A model generated the notes under the pieces. The model was not told the DNA's origin, did no database searches, and was given only the letters and a program-made list of their open reading frames with translations. DNA of 64,000 bases from Orychophragmus violaceus. Lineage: Eukaryota > Streptophyta > Magnoliopsida > Brassicales > Brassicaceae. Below are positions 1-10,298 of the stretch, piece after piece (positions within the stretch are counted from its first letter, which is position 1; every line of letters begins with the position of its first letter). Where the stretch lies: assembly GCA_030180135.1 (NCBI GenBank), contig CM058237.1:36539126-36603125 (forward strand). The letters run 5' to 3'. Made by a program: the position numbers and the translations under genes.

Positions 1-260
1 AATCTCAGCCGTCGACGGTCGACCAGATCCACAGTTGGAGATGAAATTCTCAAGCAAATACACGCTATAGCTGCCGACGCGCTAAAAAGCAGATCAGCTC
101 GTCCCACGCGCCCGGCTCCGCACCATTGGATCGAAACAAGATCAACGGATGGGGCAAAAATAATCATTAGATTTGTCACAACCGAGGCACGCACCTCTTC
201 CCAAGAACGTCCACCGCCCATTAACCTCGACCTCTCGAATTCAATGGGCTGGGGGGCTAT
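1..260 (+). mobile_element. 3' internal end of a Gypsy (Tat-type) element, partial
   Basis: This GC-rich stretch lacks a convincing gene. It ends in a G-rich run at about 247-256 (TGGGCTGGGGGGC) directly before a TGTTGGTA start, which resembles a polypurine tract next to a 3' LTR. The rest of the element would lie left of the window. The 108-residue open frame over 173-499 shows no family motif and crosses the proposed LTR boundary, so I do not call it a gene. This is an inference from layout only. Confidence 0.35.
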
Positions 261-1923
261 TGTTGGTACTGGATTTCCCTAGAGGAAATCCGGCCCATTA
301 TCAGACAAGACAGAGGCCCATAATTACGAGCCCGTTCCAGAATCAAAGACAGACAAAAGAGCCGACTCCTTCGATGGGCCCAAGTGAAACAAACGCCCTG
401 GCAAGGCCCAAACGATGCCGAAGCCGGAGACAACCGAGCTCGAGCTCGGCAGAAGATGACGTGGAGATAGAGAAACTCGGTCTTCGCCAGTATAACTGAT
501 CCGCATAAATCTCGAAGATCGTTACGATGACGAGGCCAAAATATCGGGACAAAGAGATCAGGGTCGAGACTATTTAAGAAGAGAAGTGGCGACCCATTAA
601 AATAATTCCAACTTAGGCTAAGAACACTTCGATTAGTGATATACCATGGATTTTAGGGATTTTAACCATGGTATATGTGTCATTTATCGAGTCTTTTACT
701 ATGTTTTAGAGTCTTTTCAGGTGTTTATTAGGTACAAGCACATTTGGAGCATATTTGGTGATTATAGCACTTTCTGGAGCTATTTGGAGTATTTGGCCGA
801 GAGATAGACTTCACTGTCAATATTTCAGAGCTGCAACGATCGACACACTTGTGGCGTCGATCGTTTCATATGCGAGATGGGCCAAGACGACGGTTTAATG
901 AGAAGAATTGGATATTGCAAGTTTTCCCAGAAGTTTCCATAATTACAAAGAAGCCCCAGCCGACTTTAGACCATTATATAAGAGTTTTTAAGTCATTGTT
1001 TAGGCTACGCTTTACTTTAGTTTTATTTTATTTCAGAGAGTCTTAGGGGCTGATCTTTTTCTCAAAAGAGACTTGATTTCGAACCCCTGTTGATTATTCT
1101 GTTTAATGATATTTGGTTTTCTACTTATGATATTTTCTGTCTCGATGAACATGTCTGAGTAGTTTACCTGTTAGGTTGAAGGATTCTCATTAGGGATTTC
1201 ATGGAACTATAGTTTAAATAAATCTTCAGGGATTCATATCTGCTAGTTCTTTGTTTAGGTTGTTCTTAATGCTTAATCTGAAGTAGCTAATCAGAATTAT
1301 GATGTTAGGCTGATTAATGCAGCGAAAGTTGGTTAATTTAGCTAGAAAGAACCTAGATGAGCAATTAAACTTCTCGCAAACGAAAGTTTGGTTTAGGTTA
1401 ATTGTGAACATATCAAACTTGGAATTAATGCTGGTTTAATCTGTTAGTTCTCGCAAACGAAAGTTTGGTTTGCTACAATTAGACTTAGAGAATTCTCGCA
1501 AAGAAATTTGGTTAATTATATATCCGTGTTTGAGTTCTAGAACAGTTTCTGATTAGATCCAGACTGATTGATTGCTTGTGTTCCTGATTTCCTGAGAACT
1601 TCTGAAACCTAACGCTTCGCCTCCTTGCTCACAAACCACTCCTGCTACTGATTTACTTTTCTGCTCTGCTTTTAGTTTAATCACCTTTGCTTTCTCCTAG
1701 TTTAATCTTTTCTGTTCTTATCTATCGTTGACCGGAGTCCCTGTGGATTCGATACCCTAAGTACTACAACTACATCATTGTGCACTTGCAGTAGAATAGG
1801 GATAAAACTACACCTATCAATTAGATAGCTCGATTTTATACTTTGTACTCTCTTCTCGACTGTGTTTGTTCTATCTCGACGATCAATCTCAATAAAGTCT
1901 CTGATTCATAGGAAACTATACCA
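261..1923 (+). mobile_element. Putative Tat-type Gypsy 3' LTR, interrupted by a solo LTR
   Basis: The interval begins TGTTGGTACT and ends near ACTATACCA, so it has the TG...CA form. After removing the nested solo LTR and one target duplication it is about 475 bp. A TATA-like ACTATTTAAG lies near 570-580 and an AATAAAG polyadenylation-like signal near 1890, in the order expected of U3-R-U5. The right boundary is uncertain because the left flank of the element is outside the window and no duplication can be checked. Confidence 0.38.
637..1819 (+). mobile_element. Solo LTR, Athila-type Gypsy
   Basis: This 1183-bp element starts TGATA and ends TATCA, a short terminal inverted repeat, and is flanked by the 5-bp duplication ATTAG (632-636 and 1820-1824). 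It aligns by eye over most of its length with the truncated LTR at 59017-60019, which is followed by an Athila primer site, so the family is fixed by comparison inside the window. Shared landmarks include GCGAGATGGGCC, CCCAGAAGTTTCC and GGGGCTGATCT. No internal sequence remains, so it is a solo LTR left by LTR-LTR recombination. It carries a pair of CGATCG dyads at 837 and 858. Confidence 0.88.
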
Positions 1924-1987
1924 TTTCTATATCCTAAAGTCCAAATCCACGAATACAAATTCTTAGTGTGAATCCCGGATCTCACAG

Positions 1988-2582
1988 ATCAAGAATGCTA
2001 CTAACAATAAATCTCCAATGTGAAAGTTTCCGGTCTCCTCACCAGGTAAACCTCTATTTCTCCATCTAACACACACATGATTAGGTAAAATGGTCACTGT
2101 AAAAGAACAGTCGATAGTGTTTGCAATGTTGGAGAATTTTTATTAGACTTTCTTGAATAAAAAGTTCATGTATTTAGTAAGTTGGCTTAGTTTCTGCAGA
2201 TTTTGCAATGTATACTTATTTTTCTAATGCAGGAGACTGGAGGAAAATGTCAGTACCTGCAATGCTATTAGGAGAGTCGGTAAATGAAATATTACAAGCC
2301 TCACAGGTAACCAGAGACATTATAGATGCCCTTGCACCAAAGAAGAGTAGAAAGTCCCGGAGATCAACAATACCAGAAGAGGACAATGGCCCTAAAACAC
2401 TTGAGACCCAACAGATTCACGGTTACCGTACCTTGAAACTGTCAGCAGCGATATCAAAGCGAGAAGGAAAAAAAAAGAAGCTGAAAAACGGTCAGATTCA
2501 AATTCTCATGCTTATATACATAAGAATTATACTCCGCAATGGGGCTACTGCTCAAACCATGTGTGAATTCAATGTGGTTCAG
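1988..2582 (+). pseudogene. TAN: TANGLED-like microtubule-binding protein, broken fragment
   Basis: Two exons can be read. Exon 1988-2045 follows a CACAG acceptor and encodes IKNATNNKSP, a stop where Gly is expected, then KFPVSSP. Intron 2046-2232 is GT...AG. Exon 2233 onward encodes GDWRKMSVPAMLLGE, then a stretch ending QASQVTRDIIDALAPKKSRK. These residues and the junction phase match my memory of Arabidopsis TANGLED, which binds microtubules and marks the division plane. A frameshift near 2420 moves the match to another frame (VSSDIKARRKKKE); after about 2500 the similarity stops. The TGA at 2021-2023 and the frameshift make it non-functional. It abuts a Gypsy LTR on the left and a Helitron end on the right, so it is either a broken paralogue or a captured fragment. 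Confidence 0.72.
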
Positions 2583-3390
2583 GTACTAGAGATTTTGTTT
2601 TTTTGAACTAGGATTCAAATCAAATTAACTTTGTTGCTACTCAACTTTGGTGGATAAGAATAATGTTGGGAACCATTTATTTGGTCTCCCATTACTTCTG
2701 ACATTTGATCCGTTTCATAGTATGCATCAGTCGTTGATTAAATGCAATGCCAAATTCTAAAATAGTTCTTTTGGGATGAAGTGGAGTTTTGTAATTGTAG
2801 AAAAGCTTTTCTAAAAATTGAATTGTGAATCCTTTTTGGATAAAAGGGGCAAACGGAGGAGCTGACAGGAGGGTTGATTGATAACTCTGGCTTTGGTGGG
2901 CTCAAATTAATCACACGGTATTGGTCTGTGATCAAAGAGTGTTAGCTTACATAGTCGTATTATTCTTATAAATTTAAGACATGAACAATGAAACCCTAAT
3001 ACCAAAAAACTCATCTACAATTGTTTTCTCTTCCAAGTTGTGCATTTAAAACATAACAAAGCATTTGCTTTGGACAGCAGAAACAAGTTTATTCAATGAG
3101 AATTCAAAATCTTTGGAGGCTTTTAATGCTCTATGTCGGTATTTATTTTGTTGCTTTGCCATGAGTAAACCGTGCAACCGAAAAATACCTCAATTCCTCT
3201 TTTCAGGATTGACCATAAGGATTTTGAAGCAACAAATTAATCTGTTTTGACTTGCTCTTAAAATTGTGTTTTTGCTCTATTGCCTTTTACAAATATTTTA
3301 ATTAATAAATTATTATACTTTAATTGTTCTTAATTAATGTTTAATTAATTTATGTCATTACTTTAAGCCACAAAATTTGCAGCTCAGCAA
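2583..3390. other. No gene seen; AT-rich intergenic or Helitron interior
   Basis: Several short open frames occur here (for example 3065-3250) but none shows a recognisable domain or splice structure. If the Helitron end at 3424 is real, this is probably part of its interior. Confidence 0.4.
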
Positions 3391-3424
3391 TTAGCCCGTG
3401 CATATGCACGGACCAAAAATCTAG
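3391..3424 (+). mobile_element. Helitron 3' terminus
   Basis: A perfect palindrome CCGTGCATATGCACGG (3396-3411) is followed nine bases later by CTAG at 3421-3424 and then T. A GC-rich hairpin a few bases upstream of CTRR, with insertion before T, is the diagnostic Helitron 3' end. The wording AGCCCGTGC...GCACGG is typical of Brassicaceae Helitrons. The element would extend leftward; I could not fix its TC 5' end. The TANGLED fragment upstream could therefore be Helitron cargo. Confidence 0.62.
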
Positions 3425-3601
3425 TAATTGATGTTCCAACTACTTTTTTACTCTTCTTTATTTGGGTCTCAACTGGGTTATTAAAATATGTTTTTAGGCT
3501 ATTTTAATTTGGGCTTGACCTATAAACTCTAAGGCTCGCATGATTTGTATTATTATTTTCTTTTGTTTTTAATTTGAAAAATCTTGTTAAAAAAAAAACA
3601 C

Positions 3602-3940
3602 CTATTTTTTTTAAAAGTACACTTATTCATAGGTAATAAAATGATTTTGGCCCATATTTTAATAAATAAATATGAAAATTAAAAACTATTAATATTCTGA
3701 TTAATTTATTTGAGATAAAATATATATTTAATTGTTAAAACAATATAATGGATAATATTTTAAAGGGATAATCGGCCAAACACCCTATTCAGATATTGAA
3801 ATTTAGAAAATACACTGTTTTTTAAACTACACTTATTCGTGTATAATAAAACTCTTTTGACCCATATTTTAATAAAAATAAATAAAACTCGAAACTATTA
3901 ATTTTCTGATTAACTTATTTGAGATAAATATATAAATATA
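3602..3940. repeat. Diverged direct repeat of about 120 bp, two copies
   Basis: Positions 3610-3725 and 3822-3935 share the order ACACTTATTC, then CCCATATTTTAATAAA, then an AACTATTAAT block, then TTATTTGAGATAAA. The copies are diverged and separated by about 95 bp containing GGGATAATCGGCC. The second copy ends just before the LINE fragment. The nature of the repeat is unknown. Confidence 0.55.
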
Positions 3941-3947
3941 TATATAT

Positions 3948-4682
3948 ATGGATTTCTTCTTTTGGAGGACAAAAGATGTGGGTCTCCCCAATCCACAAAG
4001 GAATAACTACCCTTGGATCTTATGGTATATTTGGAAGGCCCGAAATAGTAAGTTTTTTGAAGGAAAGGAAGTTTCCCCTACGATAACACTTCAGTTAGCA
4101 ATCATTGAGGCGGAGGAGTGGAGGGACGCAAACAAAAAAGAGAAGGGAGAAGAGGAGGAGATTGAGATTTTTATGCGACCTTTGAAAACCCGCCGGACTA
4201 CTAGCTTGCCTTTTTTGTCCCGACATGTCAAATTGATACCTCGTGGGGGGGAATATGGCACGACAAGTGGACTAGGATGGTTTTTCAAGGACCCTTCAGG
4301 AAGGAATTACACAGGAGCACAAGGATGCAGACGAAGTCTTTCACTGCTACACGCCGAGCCGGACGGATTACTTTGGGCAATGTCATGCATCCTGGAAGGG
4401 GGAATCGTTTCGGTGGTAATCAAGACAGACTGCTCAGACTTGTTAGCTATGACAGAAGATCCACAAGAATGGCCGGGTTTGGAGTTGGAATTTTTCAATT
4501 CCCTTAGAAAGTTTTTCTCTTTCTTTTTTATAATTTTAATTCCTAGGAAATCAAATGTTCGTGCCGACTCCCTTGCAAAAGGGGCGAGAGCACAAGGTAC
4601 TATCTTTTCCCATGTAAGTCATGACGAGTCGGATCGGTTTACTCTCTTGAGTGATAACCCGAACCGAGCAACATTGATTTAA
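3948..4682 (+). pseudogene. LINE (non-LTR retrotransposon) 3' fragment with RNase H domain
   Basis: An open frame of 244 codons resembles the C-terminal part of plant LINE ORF2: PWILWYIWKARNSKFF near residues 22-37, then an RNase H (RVT_3-like) domain with SGLGWFF near 107, LLHAEPDGLLWAM near 132, TDCSDLLAM near 160 and VRADSLAKGAR near 204. The reverse transcriptase is absent, so the copy is 5'-truncated. The first catalytic Asp block reads CQIDTSW in another frame (GAT at 4235-4237) next to a seven-G run (4245-4251), so the frame is open only because of shifts and lacks that residue. The 3' flank GTTTGTTGACCAAAAAA followed by TA repeats looks like a LINE tail. It is probably inactive. Confidence 0.75.
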
Positions 4683-5127
4683 TATATGGGGTTTGTTGAC
4701 CAAAAAATATATATATATATAGTTATTGAATACTTTTAAATTTATAATTTAATAACTTTTGAAATATTTGACAATTATCTCTAACAAAAATCATTTTTAT
4801 TAGTCGTGTACAAACAGACTGTCTGAAACTCTTTCATCATATTTATAATTGAGCTGCTTTTGGACTAAAACATCTTTTTGGTCGATCATGAAGTTTTCAA
4901 GAGTTAGGTCTAAACAAAGCTATATGAATTTATTATTTATACATGTTTATTCATATAACTAAGTGTTTTACATCATATTATTTATCTCTATAAATGGATT
5001 TATATTTTTTTCAAATATATATATATATATATTGATTCGAAAAATCAAACAATAATCAATTTGGTAAATTGATTAGTAAATAAGGGACTTAGATATGAGA
5101 TTAAGCAAAAAATAATAAGCAAGAACA
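4683..5127. other. AT-rich intergenic sequence with TA microsatellites
   Basis: This stretch contains TA runs near 4709-4722 and 5020-5033 and no supported gene. Confidence 0.5.
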
Positions 5128-5550
5128 TGTTAGACCGAAAAATTTAGTCTTATTGAAATTAGAGCCGGAACCGATTGAATAATCGTTAGCTCTTTGAGTT
5201 TTTGAGTACAAAGTATCAATGTTTAGACTTAGTCTTTTCCCGCGCAGGGGAAGGATATTTATATCAGAGGATCTAGGGTTTTGCCCTAGATTCTCTCCGA
5301 TATTATTTACAAAATCTGAACCACTTAAATTTTATTTCCAAAAAGATTCTCGCTTATCCTTTTTAGATAAATGTTAAACTAACATTTATCTCTTTTTACC
5401 ATGCAGGTCGGGAGGGCACGTTGCTGAGCTCCTTTGTCACTGCCGATGTACCTCATGTTGGGTCTCGATTATATCTTCTGGGCCGAATATCTTCTGGACT
5501 CCTTTGTTATTGGGCTGGGCCTTAGAGTGGTACTAATCCCACCTCTAACA
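5128..5550 (-). mobile_element. Putative small solo LTR, minus orientation
   Basis: The 423-bp interval begins TGTTAGA and ends TCTAACA, an exact 7-bp terminal inverted repeat. Read on the minus strand it has a TATA-type TATAAATATCC (complement of about 5256-5266) and an R/U5-like TTTGTACTC further downstream, the order expected of an LTR. Flanking pentamers (GAACA and ATATG) do not match, so the duplication is lost or the ends are slightly wrong. No internal region follows on either side. Confidence 0.5.
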
Positions 5551-5636
5551 ATATGTTTTTGTAACAAGGGTTTTGTTTTTGTTTTTTTTTGTCATACTGT
5601 ATATGCGTATGCGTGTATATGCAAGTATACGAAGAA

Positions 5637-5638
<2 letters not shown>

Positions 5639-5670
<32 letters not shown>
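5639..5670. repeat. TA microsatellite
   Basis: A nearly pure TA dinucleotide run of about 30 bp. Open frames across it (YIYIYIY on both strands) are artefacts. Confidence 0.9.
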
Positions 5671-5674
<4 letters not shown>

Positions 5675-6740
5675 CAGGGGCGGAGCTATGTGTATGATTG
5701 TGGGGTCACTCGCCCCAGTCAATTTATCAAATCATTTAATTACTTAACAAAATTTCTGAATTCATTGCTTAAATTTGGTAAGTTCTTTAATATGCCCCTA
5801 TCGCTTAACTATGAATGTTCCCGTAAGATTTATTTTCAAATTTTATTTTCTTTTGTTTCCAAATTTTTAGCCTTTATTAAATTGTATTACATTTATTTTC
5901 TTAAAAATTTGATCCAGTTTGTAAAATCTACGCGTTTTCTTTCTTTTTCTGTTCGTTGATTTTTCTTATTGACTATAAGCTTTTCACTATACTAAATTTA
6001 TTATGACACACTAATTTTAAAAAGCAACAAAAACAAATTGTTGAAATATGTTTCTCGTCATTTTTCTTTGATACAATTTACATGTAAAAACATCTACTAT
6101 ATATTATTGGTGATGTCAAATTATTGAAATCGCTTATGTGGATGATTCTTGGCCAATCAAAATTATGATGTCATTGATGACATGACTTTAATAAAATATT
6201 TTGATTGGTCGAGAATTTTTCCACCTTAAAAATAAATCAAAATTCATTTGGGAATAAATAAATTTTTATTTAAACAAACAAATTTTTGATTAAATATTAT
6301 TTCCTAAAAATTCAATTTAATACTATTTCTTAAAAAATCGATTGTAATCTTAACTTTTACTTTAATTTTAAGTTACAATTAATATTTAGTGCATAATATC
6401 TTTCCTTATTTTTAAAATTTAAAATAACACCCCCACATAAGCAATCAAGAAAATAATATAATGTCTTCCCATAAACGTAGGATCTAATAATATACCTAAA
6501 ATTTAGCAACTAATAACTATCCATATTACTGAGCAAATTTAAAAGTATGGCAAATACGACGAATCATACATAGCAAAATTCATTTGTAACCTATAGCCTA
6601 AAATATTTCAATTTAGTTAAAACATAATATTCTCTAAACTAATTTTATCTCATCCCTTAGGTCTCCAAACTACTATATATATATTTTTCAAAATTTAACC
6701 TATTTTACATTCACTTTTAATCATCACTACATTTTATAAT
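5671..6740. other. No gene seen; possible Helitron-like start near 6093
   Basis: The sequence is AT-rich. TCTACTATATATTATT at 6093 resembles Brassicaceae Helitron 5' ends, and a nearby inverted pair (TTCTTGGCCAATCA near 6147 and TGATTGGTCGAGAA near 6203) suggests transposon sequence. No matching 3' end was located, so this is weak. Confidence 0.3.
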
Positions 6741-8984
6741 ATGGGAGAATTAGTAGAAACCAATAAGAACGTTCCTCGCAAACGTCGGTCTACCAAAAAA
6801 ATCCAGGTTAGAGTTTTAGTACAATAGACTTTGTTTAACGCTAAGTCTGGAAATGTAAAAGAGATGATTTGGTCTGACATAAAGGTACGTTTACAGTCTC
6901 TTATTTTTAGATTTATGTTCGGTTCTACATTGTTCATTCATATAATTCTAAATTTTTTTTTTACTTTTTTGAGGGAATAATTACGAGTTGAAGCATCATG
7001 TGATGAGTCGCTATTCAACAAACATAAAAGATGTCTTTAAATAGGTAAAAATGTTGTGGTTAATGTTTTTTTCTCAAGGAATATATTGGCGACATCCGTT
7101 CAAGTGATCTTCCTTACAAGTTATCAATCAGCCGTACTACAAGAATTAAACCATTGGAAGATTTTCATATTGAGAATCACGATAAGTATTGTTATACTAT
7201 TTCTCAAATTCTTGAGGGATCTCTTGATAAAAGATTTTTAATTGATAAGATGTTTTTTTATAATAAATGTAATATTCCATATATTATAGTTTTCAATAAA
7301 TCATGGTTAATTATTGTTTTACCTAAATAAGATGTCATGGGAGTAATAATCCACATGGGTGCTATTGAAGATGTGGAGACTAAGAGCAAGCCAGGAAATA
7401 ACACTAAGCTTGAATTATACCTAAAAGATAATGGGTAAGAACATTATTCGTATTGCCTTTATATGATTTTATATGATTTTTATACGATTTTTATATAATC
7501 TTTTCCATGTCTATATAAAAACAGAGATGATGCATTGTCTTGCACTTTGTGGGAGACTATGCCAAGCAAGTGATTGAGCATATTTCGACCAATAGCTCAT
7601 CTCATGTCGTCGTTATTATCCGATTTGCATGGATCAAAGAATATGGAGGTAAACACATATTTATATTAATGGATAATTATTTGTATATAACATTAATGGA
7701 TTAATTTATATTTTAATAAATATAGAGAAGCTATACATCTCGAATGCGTACAATTCGACGCATCTCACATTTAGAGATAAAAATAACCCTGATATTTCAA
7801 AGTGGTTGGAAAGGTAATGTTATACATTATGTTTTTAATATTTTTCATTTTCATTTTTTTAATTGTACAAATATTCAGTAGAATAATATTTTACAGTATA
7901 CCAAAAGAATCTCAAACTGTAATCATCAAGTCTGAGAAAAGCATGGTTTCTTTTGGATCGGATCCACCCTTGGATTTGCTTACATAATTTTTCATCAAGA
8001 ATAATATGATGACTGTACTTGAGATTCTTCAGTCGGAAAGGGTTAGATATATTAAACTGAAATATGTAGATTTAATTGAAACCATGTTTTTATTTACTTA
8101 TTGATTTTATCATTCTTTAGCATGGTAAGGTGGTTACGTGTGCCACAGTTGTCTCTATTGACAATTCAAAAAGTGGTATTTTCAAGCTTACAAAGTTTGC
8201 AAACTGAAAGTACTTCCGTATGAATCTGATTCAGAAGATGATGAGATATAATTGTAAAACATGTGACGATGTGAGAAATGTCTATGCTAGGTAATTGTTT
8301 ATAAATATGCAATATATCAAACTTATTATTTGATCTTCCGCGTGTGTGATTATTCTGAGGGTGAAACAAAATTTCTCACATTTGATGAAATTGGAGATAA
8401 CCTTGTGAAGAAATCAACATACAATATCTATAACGAAATCATAAGAAAGATAGAGGTATTTTAATTTTAGACTTTTTTTGTAATTATAAAACTAATTATA
8501 TTGAAAACTTAATGTTTTCTTATTTGTGTTTTTAAGATGATCCATATTATCTCCATACTGGAATTATACAATTTGATTGGTCGGAAATTACTCTTCAAAG
8601 TAACCATTCCAAAGGACAATGTTTAGAAGGTGTCAAGAAGTCCATATGTGATAGACTTTTTTTTTGGGATGATGACTCTGTCATCGATGAATTTGAGAAT
8701 TTAACTAATTTGAGTCAGGTACGTAATATATTTGGATCATTTTTAAACATTATGCTATAAAATTAATAAAACTTTGCTAATATTTTTCATTTGATTGGGG
8801 ACCTCTTACGATTACCTCGGATATGGAGACTGATTCTGTTGCATCAATGGTCCTAGCACTTACACCATTAACATCAAAAAGATCAGAAGATAGCATTTCA
8901 TTAAGCATTGTTGGTGAAAATTCATCGGTTACAAAGAAGATTAAGCAGGAAGACAAAGAAGGCTTAAAGAGAAGGATAATTTAG
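6741..8984 (+). pseudogene. RPA1-like OB-fold/DUF223 gene, decayed
   Basis: The plant RPA1-like (DUF223, OB-fold) layout can be followed through several intron-separated pieces. The N-terminal piece starts at ATG 6741 (MGELVETNKNVPRKRR) and includes SGNVKEMIWSDIK. Near 7090-7240 DIRSSDLPYKLSISRTTRIK is readable in one frame, then DVMGVIIHMGAIEDVETK near 7330, EKLYISNAYN near 7730, a C-terminal zinc-ribbon-like piece with CKTCDDVRN near 8255 and VCDYSEGETKFLTFDE near 8345, and a basic tail ending at TAG 8982-8984. Such proteins bind single-stranded DNA, and related genes are common, often Helitron-associated, in Brassicaceae. Several in-frame stops (for example after RVLVQ and after DPPLDLLT) and frame changes show it is dead. 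Confidence 0.65.
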
Positions 8985-9485
8985 AATTTTGTTTTGTATT
9001 TTTTTTTTTTTGCGTTACTATTTTGAACCGTTATTGTTGGATTATGAAAGCACATTGGAATCATTAAATTTGGTTTTCCTATTTTAGCTGTCCATTTAAA
9101 CGTTTACTTTTGTTTTAATTGGTCTCAATAGAAAAAAATCTACTATTATGTGAATCATTTAAATTTTAAAATAGAGGTTGCCGACAATCTTTACTATTAT
9201 CGTAGAACTTATATGTTGTACGCAAATCATTATATAAGTATATGGTGTATTAACAAATCTTTTAATTCCGGCAACTAATTTGTTTGGGTTCACGAAAATA
9301 ATATTTTAAATTAAATACAAACATACAACAAATTAACTTCATATAAATTCTCTAGATTTCTACTTCCATCAATAATTATATTTTAGATTTTCTAAAGAAA
9401 TATTTTCATTAAGGAAACAAAATATATATTCTTCCATAACAGAATATAGCAATATGTTAAATTTTGTTTGATTTCAATTGCGCAT
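8985..9485. other. No gene seen; AT-rich
   Basis: No open frame or structured repeat could be supported here. Confidence 0.5.
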
Positions 9486-9926
9486 TAACATATTTTGCGT
9501 CCTAAAATCCATAACAGAATCATTGAATTAAAATAGACCTAATCTCCTTTCAATTATTCTCCTCGGCACAAACTCATTCTTATTATGATTCGTATATTCA
9601 TCATTGACAGGATTCTTTGAAGACGAGTATTATGTTGGACAATATCAATATATTCTCGATATATAATGTTGAATTATATAAGTTCAGAAGTTTATGAAAT
9701 TATATGATTTTCTTTATCAGATTCGGAACCACCACTTTTCATTATATATTTTGCGTCGTCAAATTCGTAACAAAATCCTTCTATTAAGATAGAACTATTT
9801 CCCTTTCAATTATTCTCCTCGACACAATCTCATTCCTATTATGATTCGAATATTCATCAGTGGCAAGATTCTTTGAAAACTTGAATATTATATTGGAGAG
9901 TATCAATATATTCTCAAATATATAAT
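9486..9926. repeat. Direct repeat of about 180 bp, two copies
   Basis: Copies at about 9486-9668 and 9745-9926 share TATTTTGCGTC, CTTTCAATTATTCTCCTCG, TTATGATTCG, AATATTCATCA, GATTCTTTGAA and ATATCAATATATTCTC or close variants. They are separated by the left arm of the inverted repeat described next, so the whole block is a composite structure, probably a decayed transposon. Confidence 0.75.
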
Positions 9927-9992
9927 GAAAAGAGGTGGTCCTGAATCTGATAAAGAAAATCATATAATTCATAAACTTCTGAACTTATATAA
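9674..9992. repeat. Inverted repeat with about 75-bp arms
   Basis: The arm at 9674-9748 (AAGTTCAGAAGTTTATGAA, then ATATGATTTTCTTTATCAGA) is the near-perfect reverse complement of 9918-9992 (TCTGATAAAGAAAATCATAT, then TTCATAAACTTCTGAACTT). The loop holds the second copy of the direct repeat. It could form a long hairpin transcript or be a foldback transposon. Confidence 0.8.
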
Positions 9993-10298
9993 TTTCAAAT
10001 GTAAATATTTTCTGAACTGAGTTGGGGTTATCGTGATTGTAATCATTTTTCTAATATTGACAAGCCTTAATAACCTTTCGGAAAAATATTATTTGGGCTA
10101 AGATAAAAAAATATCATTAGCGGTTAAGGTCCAAAGATATTAACTAAACCAAGGGTTGTATCTTTTGATCTTTACACATTTTACTCATAACTTTTGGAGA
10201 CTATAAAGATTCTTGCCCTAGACGATTCATATTGTACCGTTTATTGGAAAAAGAATTTGATTTCTAGATTTTCTGCGAAAAATCAGCGAAAATAAATC

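Noticed and set aside
173..499. Open frame of 108 codons near the left edge
   Set aside because: It uses a TTG start, has no recognisable domain and crosses the proposed LTR boundary.
174..1986. LTR running from TGTCACA to the CTCACA before the TANGLED exon
   Set aside because: The right end is the splice acceptor of the TANGLED exon and flanking pentamers do not match.
5434..5722. Open frames with YIYIYIY runs on both strands
   Set aside because: Produced by the TA microsatellite.
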